In this document: piece by piece, positions 1 to 5,792 of the stretch
Layout of the letters: every line of letters starts with the position of its first letter
Position numbering within the stretch: the first letter of the stretch is position 1
NCBI GenBank assembly: GCA_030632095.1
Contig: DAOVJU010000245.1
Span: 1-5,814 of the forward strand
Direction: 5' to 3'
Origin: Chlorobiota bacterium
Lineage (GTDB): Bacteria; Bacteroidota; Bacteroidia; Bacteroidales; B39-G9
Length of the DNA: 5,814 bases
Translations under genes and position numbers: made by a program
The notes under the pieces: model-generated
Told to the model about the DNA's origin: nothing
The model's database searches: none
The model's input: the letters and a program-made list of their open reading frames with translations, nothing else

Positions 1-18
1 CCAATAAAACAATTATTA

Positions 19-228
19 TTACCCTTCAAATTTAAACGAAACTTTAACTTTTGCCCGATATGCTTCAATTTTGCCATCTTTTAATTGCATATCAAGCTGA
101 GAAATTTCAGCAATACGAAGATCGCGTAATGATTCTGCAGCCCTTGCAATTGCGGCCGCGGCAGCTTTTTCCCATGATTCTGTACTTGTTCCAACAAGTT
201 CAATAATTTTGTAAACAGTTTCAGCCAT
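19..228 (-). CDS. dodecin family protein, calcium-dodecin-like (no flavin-stacking Trp)
   Basis: A 69-residue protein covering the whole dodecin family length (about 65-75 residues). The family folds as a three-stranded sheet wrapped around one helix and assembles into hollow dodecamers that bind flavins or, in some members, metal ions. Visible marks are the N-terminal strand YKIIELVGTS (6-15), the Ala-rich helix (about 18-34), and the C-terminal strands DGKIEAYRAKVKVSFKFEG (51-69). The Trp that stacks on flavin in archaeal and mycobacterial flavin dodecins, expected near residue 39 (in LRDLRIAEI), is Ile here; the only Trp is W19 in the helix start TSTESWEKAA. From memory this pattern is closer to the mycobacterial SecE2/Rv0379 'calcium dodecin'. 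The protein is probably cytoplasmic. The gene is divergent from the sigma operon and has no obvious functional link to it. The ATG at 228 is preceded by an A-rich leader, with no Shine-Dalgarno sequence. Family assignment is firm; the ligand is inferred. Confidence 0.93.
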   Translation of the reverse strand: MAETVYKIIELVGTSTESWEKAAAAAIARAAESLRDLRIAEISQLDMQLKDGKIEAYRAKVKVSFKFEG

Positions 229-271
229 AATTTTTTTTTTTAGTTAGAAAAAAATTTAATATTAGTTTTTA

Positions 272-302
272 TAAATTTAATACAAAAAGGGCTGAAAGCC
301 AA
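272..302 (-). promoter_or_regulatory. candidate promoter for the dodecin gene
   Basis: Read on the minus strand, a TTG (302-300) is followed after 20 nt by TAAATTTA (279-272), which matches seven of eight positions of the Bacteroidota -7 element TAnnTTTG. Transcription would start near 265-268 and leave a leader of roughly 40 nt. The region is so AT-rich that such matches occur by chance, so this is a weak call. Confidence 0.3.
290..300. repeat. short GGCT/AGCC inverted repeat in the divergent intergenic region
   Basis: GGCT (290-293), a 3-nt spacer (294-296) and AGCC (297-300) form a small hairpin-capable repeat. It is the only G+C-rich island in this intergenic stretch. The geometry (GC-rich arms, 3-nt loop) is like that of two hairpins at 5731-5743 and 5780-5792, so it may be a remnant of the same dispersed repeat family. 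It lies between the proposed -33 and -7 boxes of the dodecin promoter. No function can be shown. Confidence 0.3.
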
Positions 303-325
303 TATTTTGATAACCAAAACTTAGC

Positions 326-341
326 TTTAATTAAAATTAAA
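326..341. repeat. AT-only inverted repeat upstream of the sigma promoter
   Basis: TTTAATT (326-332) and AATTAAA (335-341) are perfect 7-nt inverted arms around AA. The repeat ends 14 nt before the -33 element of the sigma promoter. It could be an operator or simply an AT-rich upstream element; in sequence this AT-rich, chance is a real alternative. Confidence 0.25.
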
Positions 342-355
342 CTTACTCTCATGAT

Positions 356-386
356 TTTGTTTTATGATTTTGGAAAGCTAAATTTG
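356..386 (+). promoter_or_regulatory. Bacteroidota-type housekeeping promoter of the sigma/FecR/receptor operon
   Basis: TTTG (356-359), a 19-nt spacer and TAAATTTG (379-386) match the known Bacteroidota primary-sigma promoter (-33 TTTG, -7 TAnnTTTG) at every defined base and with standard spacing. Transcription should begin around 391-394, leaving only some 15-18 nt before the TTG start codon at 409. The match suggests basal expression of the sigma gene by the primary sigma factor rather than only by itself. A 9-nt direct repeat, ATGATTTTG, occurs at 351-359 and 364-372, so the -33 box lies within the first copy. Confidence 0.7.
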
Positions 387-408
387 ATTCTACACAATTT
401 AACTTGCT

Positions 409-993
409 TTGACTAAAGAAAATACATATCAATCATCAAATCTTGATGAACCTCAATTTGAAAAAATATTCAAAACCTATTTTCAACAGCTTTGTTATTA
501 CGCCAATTCTTTTTTAAAAGACCTGGATAATGCCAAAGAAATTGTACACGATGTATTTATTAACTTTTGGGAAAAACGAGAAACCATTGATTTAAATAAA
601 CCGATAAAAGCTTATTTGTACACTTCTGTACATAATCGTTGCCTTAATTTTATACGTGATCATAAAAAATTTAATTATTCCATTGAACGTATTGAAGATA
701 TTAATCCTGGTTCAAGTATAGATGATTCTGACACTTTTATTGTGGAAGAAATAAAAGAAAAAATACAACAAACGCTCGAAATGCTTCCGGATAGAGCACG
801 CGAAATATTTGAATTAAGCAGGTTTGAGAATTTAAAATACCAGGAAATAGCAGACAAACTAAATGTTTCGATAAAAACGGTAGAAGCTAACATGTCAAAA
901 GCACTTAAACTTTTCAGGGAAAATCTAAAAGAATATCTAGCGATTATTATAGTATTATTTGATTTGATGTTGTTGATGAAACTACTTTTTTGA
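409..993 (+). CDS. FecI-like ECF RNA polymerase sigma factor (Bacteroides expansion family type)
   Basis: A 194-residue ECF sigma factor. Sigma region 2 spans about residues 17-84, with FEKIFKTYFQQLCYYA, the DAKEIVHDVF-like segment at 41-50 (here NAKEIVHDVF) and AYLYTSVHNRCLNFIRD (68-84). Region 4 spans about 118-172, with LPDRAREIFELSRFE and the helix-turn-helix YQEIADKLNVSIKTVEANMSKAL (144-166). It lacks regions 1 and 3, as expected. It should bind core polymerase and direct it to the receptor operon when its partner FecR protein, encoded next, is activated. The start is TTG at 409: an in-frame TAA at 400-402 blocks anything earlier, and the next in-frame Met is near residue 125, inside region 4. 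After region 4 comes a hydrophobic tail (about 177-194, YLAIIIVLFDLMLLMKLLF-like), long enough to touch or insert in the membrane. Such tails are found on other Bacteroidota FecI-like factors. The target promoters are unknown. Confidence 0.93.
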   Translation: MTKENTYQSSNLDEPQFEKIFKTYFQQLCYYANSFLKDLDNAKEIVHDVFINFWEKRETIDLNKPIKAYLYTSVHNRCLNFIRDHKKFNYSIERIEDINPGSSIDDSDTFIVEEIKEKIQQTLEMLPDRAREIFELSRFENLKYQEIADKLNVSIKTVEANMSKALKLFRENLKEYLAIIIVLFDLMLLMKLLF

Positions 994-1074
994 TGTGATA
1001 ATTAATTTGAGTTCAAAGTTAAAAATTGATAGGGTAAATTAAGATTGCCGTGTAGTAGTAATGAGTAAATACAC

Positions 1075-2094
1075 ATGAACGAAAAATTTGAACATAGCGA
1101 AATCTTTGATTTTCTTAACCGCTATTTCGCAGGAGAAGCATCAAAGGCAGATATTGATCAAATTAAATCCTGGTTAAAGAAAAACAAGGAAAACCAGAAG
1201 ATATTTGATCAATACAAATCGCTTTGGGAAAATCTTGAAAAATATAGGATTAATCAAATTGTTGATGTCGACAAAGAATGGAAAATATTTAAATCTGAAA
1301 TTGACACAAAAAAAGCGGATAAGAAAATAATTGATTTTAAACCCCGGAAAAAAGTCAGCTTGTTTGCCAAAGTTTCAAGAATAGCTGCAATTATAATTCT
1401 TTTTATAATGCTTGGGGGAATAGGATATTATCTTGTTAACCAATCAGGTAAAGAAAAATATATTACTAAAAGCGAAACCCGGGAAGTTGCCCTGCCCGAT
1501 CAATCAAAAATTACATTAAACAGGGATTCAAAAATCATTGTTTCAAAAAACTTCAACCAGGAAAAAAGGGAGGTAAAACTTGTTGGTGAAGCATATTTTG
1601 AAGTTGAGCCGGATGAAAAACCTTTTATTGTAAAAACATCAGGAATTAAAATAGAAGTTTTGGGAACTTCATTCTTAGTAAATTCAAATAAGAGTGAAGA
1701 TACTATTGAAATAATTGTGAATTCGGGCAAAGTAGCAGTTACACAAATTTCAAACAGGCAAAATAAAGTTATTCTTCAATCTGGTGAAAAAGCTTTATTT
1801 AAAAAGAAGGTTAAAGAACTTAAGAAAAGTAAAAATGCGGATGTAAATTTCCTGTCCTGGAAAACAAAAAAATTAATTTTCAAAAACGATAAGTTAAGCA
1901 AGGTCGTAAAAACATTAAATAAAATACACCAGGCTAATATTCAAATACAAGATGAGAAAATTAAAAACTGTAAACTTACAGCTAGTTTTGTTGACCAGAG
2001 CCTGGAGTCAATTTTAAAAGTTATTGAAAACACATTGGATATTAAAGTTGAAAAGCAAGGCGATAAGATTATTTTAAAAGGAGAAGGATGTTAA
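1075..2094 (+). CDS. FecR family anti-sigma factor / inner-membrane signal transducer
   Basis: A 339-residue FecR protein of normal length. Residues 1-60 form the cytoplasmic sigma-binding part (FDFLNRYFAGEASKADIDQIKSWL near 11-34). One transmembrane helix lies at about 103-121 (IAAIIILFIMLGGIGYYLV). The periplasmic FecR domain runs about 131-226, with the family marks REVALPDQSKITLNRDSKI, LVGEAYFEVEPDEKPFIVKT and IEVLGTSFLV. The C-terminal DUF4974-type domain runs about 266-335. The family holds its cognate ECF sigma factor inactive, or in some cases helps activate it, until a loaded outer-membrane receptor contacts the periplasmic part. The sigma gene lies 81 nt upstream and the receptor gene overlaps this one's last 7 nt, so the three are a matched set. 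Start choice: ATG at 1075 is the first start after an in-frame TAA at 1066-1068. No convincing promoter is seen between 994 and 1074, so it is probably read from the sigma promoter. Confidence 0.95.
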   Translation: MNEKFEHSEIFDFLNRYFAGEASKADIDQIKSWLKKNKENQKIFDQYKSLWENLEKYRINQIVDVDKEWKIFKSEIDTKKADKKIIDFKPRKKVSLFAKVSRIAAIIILFIMLGGIGYYLVNQSGKEKYITKSETREVALPDQSKITLNRDSKIIVSKNFNQEKREVKLVGEAYFEVEPDEKPFIVKTSGIKIEVLGTSFLVNSNKSEDTIEIIVNSGKVAVTQISNRQNKVILQSGEKALFKKKVKELKKSKNADVNFLSWKTKKLIFKNDKLSKVVKTLNKIHQANIQIQDEKIKNCKLTASFVDQSLESILKVIENTLDIKVEKQGDKIILKGEGC

Positions 2095-4796
2095 ACGTAA
2101 AGCACATCTCCTTATTAGTTCCAAACATCTATGTCTTATACGTTCCGGGCGTCCTCGCTTGTAGTAAAAAACATATTCTAATATTACTATTCTGCCTTGT
2201 ATCCACAATAACTACAGCCCAAAACATTAACCTTAACCAAACCATTACACTTCCTGTAACTGATTCAACTTTAGAATATTTTCTGAATATTATTAGCGAA
2301 AAAGCTGATGTCAACTTCTCATATAATCCGTCAAAAATACCTGTCGACTCAACAATTTCTGTAAATTCTAAACTATTAACACTTCAGGATTTATTCGAAC
2401 AAATTTTTAATCCTTTACAAATAGAATACATTGCAATTGAACAACAAATTGTTCTAAAACCTGTTAAAGAAATAGAAAAACCTGAAGAAGAAAAACCAAA
2501 AGAGTATACCATTAAAGGACATATTAAAGAATCAAAAACCAGTGAAAGTTTAATTGGAGCTACCATTTTTGTTGAAGGTACAACCATTGGCACAATTTCC
2601 AACAGTTATGGTTTTTATTCTTTAACCCTACCCGAAGGTATTTATAATATAATGTTTTCGTTTACAGGATTAAAAAGCGAACGGCAAAAAATTGACCTCA
2701 AAAAAAACATTACAATTAATACCGAATTGTTTCCTGGTTTTTCAATTATTTCAGAAATAGTTGTAAGCGCGGCAGAATCAGAAAATATCATTGAATTAAA
2801 TCAGATGAGCGAGCTTAATATATTGCCTAAAACATTGAATAATATCAATGGTTTTATGGGAGAACCCGATTTGATTAAATCCTTCCAACTTATGCCGGGA
2901 ATAAAACTTATGGGCGACGGATCAACATCATTTTATGTGCGTGGCGGGCATTTAGACCAAAACCTTATTCTTATTGATGAAGCTCCAATATACAATGCAG
3001 CTCATTTGTTTGGCTTTTTTTCAGTATTTGTAAATGATGCAATAAAAGATATAAAAATATATAAAGGCGATATGCCTGCATCTCAAGGTGGGAGGTTATC
3101 TTCACTTGTTGATGTCAAAACCAGGGACGGGAATATGAATAAATATCATGTTTGTGGAAATTATGGCCTGGTATCCGGAAATATTTTAGTTGAAGGGCCA
3201 ATAAAAAAGCAAAGAAGTTCATTTCTCGTTTCTGCCAGAAAATCACATCTTAATTGGTTGCTCGGTGAAAACAGAGATAATCTTGATATATATTTCTATG
3301 ATATAAATGTCAAGTTCAATCAAAAAATAAACAACAATAACAGGATATTCATCTCAGCATATTTTGGAAAAGACTACCTCGGCCAAATAAACACTACAAT
3401 TAATTCAAGTGCGATTAGTTGGGGAAATAATGCAGCTACAATAAGATGGAACCATATTTTTAATGATAAACTATTTTCAAATTTTACATTCAATGCAAGT
3501 AAATATAATTACTATCTGTATCTCTCTGTTGAAAACGATCAATATTGGAATTCATCAATTGCAAACAGAAGCCTGAAAGCTGATTTTACATATTATCGAA
3601 ATCCAAAAAACACGTATAAGTTCGGGAGTCAAATTAGTAATCATTCATTTAATCCGGGGAATTTGCATTTAAACATCGAGGATCAAAGCGGAATTCCCAA
3701 TGTGCCTGTAAACCAGGCAAATGAATTTGTCTTATATATTTCAAATCAGAAAATAATAAGTGAAAAATTCTCCATGCGTTATGGTTTTCGTTTTACAATA
3801 TGGCAAAATACAGGCCCTACAACTGTTTATTTATTTGATGAAGATCATGAAGTGAGTGAAATTGTAAATCCAGAAACAAGTGAGGTTTACAATACTTATA
3901 GAATTCCTGAACCACGATTGAACCTCAACTATAAATTCAATAAAAAAACATCTTTAAAAGCAAGTTATGTAAATACAGCACAAAATATCCATATGCTGAG
4001 TAACTCAATTAGCCCATTTACTTCCCTTGAAGTATGGTTTCCCAGTAACCCAAATATTAAGCCAGGAAGAGCTAATCAGTTTGCCCTGGGTTTGTTTAGA
4101 AAAAACAAGGAAAAGAAAAATGAGATTTCAATTGAAGGTTTTTATAAAAAAATGAAAAACCAGATTGATTATAAAGATCATGCCAAAATGCTTTTAAATC
4201 CATTGATTGAAGGTGAACTCCGGTTTGGAACTACACGTTGTTATGGCATTGAGTTCTCATACAGAAAAAAAACCAGGTATTTTGATACCTGGATTGCTTA
4301 TACTTTTTCCCGCTCACTTCGAGAAACAGAAGGAATTAACTTTAATAAAGAATATCCGTCGACCGCTGACAGGCCACACGATTTTAGTTTGCATTTAACA
4401 TATAAAACAAGGGGGAGATGGCAATTTTCGGTTAACTGGATGTATTTATCAGGAGCTGTTTTCTCTTCTCCAACCGCGTTTTATTATTACCAGAACTATT
4501 CTGTGCCTGTTTATCTGTATAAAAATAACGACCGTTTCCCAAATTATCACAGGCTGGATGTAGTTGGTATTTTAGATTTAAATAAGAAAGTGCGTCGATT
4601 CAAACATCATATAACTTTTGGTTTATTTAATTTGTATGGCAGAAAAAATCCAATATCAATAAATTTCACAAAGTTGGTTGATTCTCAGGGAAATCTCAGA
4701 ATACCTTCAGATCATTATGATCAGCCTGTTATTGTACCAACTAAAATGGCTGTATTAGGATTTATGCCTTCAATAACATATAGCTTTAAATTTTAA
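2088..4796 (+). CDS. TonB-dependent outer-membrane receptor with STN signalling domain
   Basis: A 902-residue receptor. In order: a signal peptide whose hydrophobic core is about 29-43 with likely cleavage after TTAQ (45); an STN domain (about 50-126) that contacts FecR; a charged linker rich in K, P and E (127-139); a carboxypeptidase-regulatory-like beta domain (141-217, IGATIFVEGTTIGTISNSYG); the plug (about 240-350, with SFYVRGGHLDQNLILIDEAP and GDMPASQGGRLSSLVDVKT); and a beta-barrel to the terminal Phe, the usual outer-membrane insertion signal. It imports an unknown ligand using the TonB-ExbBD energy system and reports loading to FecR. It is shorter than typical SusC proteins and no SusD gene follows; a DUF4249 gene follows instead. 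The start is ATG 2088, overlapping fecR by 7 nt; no other ATG, GTG or TTG precedes the signal core, so an unusual 28-residue stretch comes before it. Substrate cannot be told from sequence. Confidence 0.95.
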   Translation: MLNVKHISLLVPNIYVLYVPGVLACSKKHILILLFCLVSTITTAQNINLNQTITLPVTDSTLEYFLNIISEKADVNFSYNPSKIPVDSTISVNSKLLTLQDLFEQIFNPLQIEYIAIEQQIVLKPVKEIEKPEEEKPKEYTIKGHIKESKTSESLIGATIFVEGTTIGTISNSYGFYSLTLPEGIYNIMFSFTGLKSERQKIDLKKNITINTELFPGFSIISEIVVSAAESENIIELNQMSELNILPKTLNNINGFMGEPDLIKSFQLMPGIKLMGDGSTSFYVRGGHLDQNLILIDEAPIYNAAHLFGFFSVFVNDAIKDIKIYKGDMPASQGGRLSSLVDVKTRDGNMNKYHVCGNYGLVSGNILVEGPIKKQRSSFLVSARKSHLNWLLGENRDNLDIYFYDINVKFNQKINNNNRIFISAYFGKDYLGQINTTINSSAISWGNNAATIRWNHIFNDKLFSNFTFNASKYNYYLYLSVENDQYWNSSIANRSLKADFTYYRNPKNTYKFGSQISNHSFNPGNLHLNIEDQSGIPNVPVNQANEFVLYISNQKIISEKFSMRYGFRFTIWQNTGPTTVYLFDEDHEVSEIVNPETSEVYNTYRIPEPRLNLNYKFNKKTSLKASYVNTAQNIHMLSNSISPFTSLEVWFPSNPNIKPGRANQFALGLFRKNKEKKNEISIEGFYKKMKNQIDYKDHAKMLLNPLIEGELRFGTTRCYGIEFSYRKKTRYFDTWIAYTFSRSLRETEGINFNKEYPSTADRPHDFSLHLTYKTRGRWQFSVNWMYLSGAVFSSPTAFYYYQNYSVPVYLYKNNDRFPNYHRLDVVGILDLNKKVRRFKHHITFGLFNLYGRKNPISINFTKLVDSQGNLRIPSDHYDQPVIVPTKMAVLGFMPSITYSFKF

Positions 4797-5608
4797 TGAA
4801 ACGAACAATTTATATAGGATTTTTATTATTACTCTTTGGTTGTGAAACCCAAACTAATTGGAATTTACAAACCGAAGAAATACCGTTAATTATTGTTGAT
4901 GGCATTATAACCAACGAAATTAAAATCCATGAAATTAAAATTACCAGGCCGGTAACCGAATTAAATGCCCCACCTGAAGCAGTATCTAATGCAACTGTTG
5001 CAATCACAAACCAGGATAGCACTTATCTGCTTGATGAAAGCACAGAAAATCCGGGGATTTATCAAACCGATTCAACTTTTAGAGCTTTATCTGGTAAACA
5101 ATATACCCTGCATATTCATCATCAGGGAAAACAATATACAGCCACAACAGAGATGGTTCCTGTTATGCTTCTTAATGCTCTTCATTACAGCTTTAACAGC
5201 GATACGGGAATGTTTAAAATTGATTATGTAGCAGAACAATATACGACCGATGCAGCTATGTATCAAATAGATATTGACTGGATGCATGTTCCGGGTTTCG
5301 ACACCGTTGATGTTTCAAAAAAACTAGCTAAAATATATTATTACTCACTGCCTTCAATAGATGCAAGTGAATTATTTTCACCTGATAAAGAAAAAATATT
5401 TTTCCCGGCTGGGACTATTATAACAGAAACAAAATATTCTCTTAACGACGAACATGCTGAATTTATAAGAACACTTCTTGCTGAAACCGAATGGCGTGGA
5501 GGTTTTTTTGATGTAGTTCCCGGAAATGTAACCACAAACCTTAGCTCTGGAGCTTTAGGTTTTTTTGGCGCTTGTTCTGTTACTTCTTTAACTTTTACTG
5601 TAGAATAA
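4796..5608 (+). CDS. DUF4249 family lipoprotein, probable receptor partner
   Basis: A 270-residue predicted lipoprotein. The N-terminus is a short lipoprotein signal (MKRTIYIGFLLLLFGC) with lipobox LFGC and lipidated Cys16. The mature protein has DUF4249 hallmarks: LIIVDGIITNE (31-41), a beta-sandwich-like first half with VSNATVAITN (63-72), ENPGIYQTDSTFRALSGKQYTL (84-105) and GKQYTATTEMVPV (111-123), and the C-terminal FFDVVPGNVTTNLSSGALGFFGA (237-259). DUF4249 genes are typical of Bacteroidota and commonly sit directly after a TonB-dependent receptor. Here the ATG shares one base with the receptor's TAA (TAATG), so translation is likely coupled and the amounts matched. By analogy with SusD it may be a surface lid or capture protein for the receptor, but the family has no proven function known to me. 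No clear surface-export signal (acidic or Lys-Asp-rich run) follows Cys16, which is CETQTNW, so surface exposure is uncertain. The length is within the family range. Confidence 0.88.
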   Translation: MKRTIYIGFLLLLFGCETQTNWNLQTEEIPLIIVDGIITNEIKIHEIKITRPVTELNAPPEAVSNATVAITNQDSTYLLDESTENPGIYQTDSTFRALSGKQYTLHIHHQGKQYTATTEMVPVMLLNALHYSFNSDTGMFKIDYVAEQYTTDAAMYQIDIDWMHVPGFDTVDVSKKLAKIYYYSLPSIDASELFSPDKEKIFFPAGTIITETKYSLNDEHAEFIRTLLAETEWRGGFFDVVPGNVTTNLSSGALGFFGACSVTSLTFTVE

Positions 5609-5619
5609 ATTCTACTTAA

Positions 5620-5652
5620 AAGGATACTATCTTTTGAAAAGATAGTATCCTT
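5620..5652. terminator. 16-bp perfect palindrome, probable operon-end hairpin
   Basis: Two perfectly complementary 16-nt arms (5620-5635 and 5637-5652) flank a single G, beginning 12 nt after the stop codon of the DUF4249 gene. As RNA it would form a stem of about 14 bp with a 5-nt loop, stable despite its AT-rich make-up. Its position at the end of a four-gene transcript argues for a terminator or a 3'-end-stabilising hairpin. On the plus strand only two T's follow, so it is not a canonical intrinsic terminator. On the minus strand it is followed by TTTTAAG (arm plus flank), so it could also stop transcripts coming from the right. Confidence 0.6.
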
Positions 5653-5730
5653 AGGCTCTACCTGTTCTAAGCGTCCACGCCATAGCCGTCAGGTTAGGTT
5701 TGGTTTTTGCAATATCAATGGTTTTAACTT

Positions 5731-5743
5731 GCCCCATCGGGGC
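5731..5743. repeat. GCCCC/GGGGC hairpin, 3-nt loop
   Basis: GCCCC (5731-5735), ATC and GGGGC (5739-5743) form a strong 5-bp stem. On the plus strand it is followed by TTTCTGTTT, which gives it some terminator character and could back up the palindrome at 5620-5652. It is more likely one stem of the dispersed repeat unit. Confidence 0.55.
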
Positions 5744-5779
5744 TTTCTGTTTATAGCAAATATTTATCAAAACATAAAA

Positions 5780-5792
5780 GCTCCAGCGGAGC
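5780..5792. repeat. GCTCC/GGAGC hairpin, 3-nt loop
   Basis: GCTCC (5780-5784), AGC and GGAGC (5788-5792) form a second 5-bp stem of the same geometry, 36 nt after the first. Between the two lies an AT-rich spacer containing CTGTTTATAG and a TTTTATG-like sequence on the opposite strand (ACATAAAA here). Paired hairpins around a fixed spacer are typical of REP-like units. Confidence 0.5.

Noticed and set aside
675..893. Minus-strand open frame inside the sigma gene
   Set aside because: It lies fully antisense to a strongly recognised sigma domain region, with Ser/Ile-rich composition typical of a shadow frame.
1006..1017. TTTGA-GT-TCAAA inverted repeat between the sigma gene and fecR as an operator or terminator
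   Set aside because: Five-base AT-rich arms with a 2-nt gap are too short to fold and are expected by chance here.
994..1074. Separate promoter for fecR
   Set aside because: The best candidates (TTTG at 1006-1009 with TAGGGTAA after 20 nt) miss the -7 element at most positions, so read-through from the sigma promoter is simpler.
1500..1730. Minus-strand open frame inside fecR
   Set aside because: It is antisense to the conserved FecR domain and shows no family resemblance.
2088..4796. Calling the receptor a SusC protein of a polysaccharide utilisation locus
   Set aside because: There is no SusD-like gene or carbohydrate-active enzyme in the window, and the receptor is shorter than usual for SusC.
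4965..5231. Plus-strand 88-codon frame inside the DUF4249 gene
   Set aside because: It overlaps conserved DUF4249 motifs in another frame and has no recognisable protein features.
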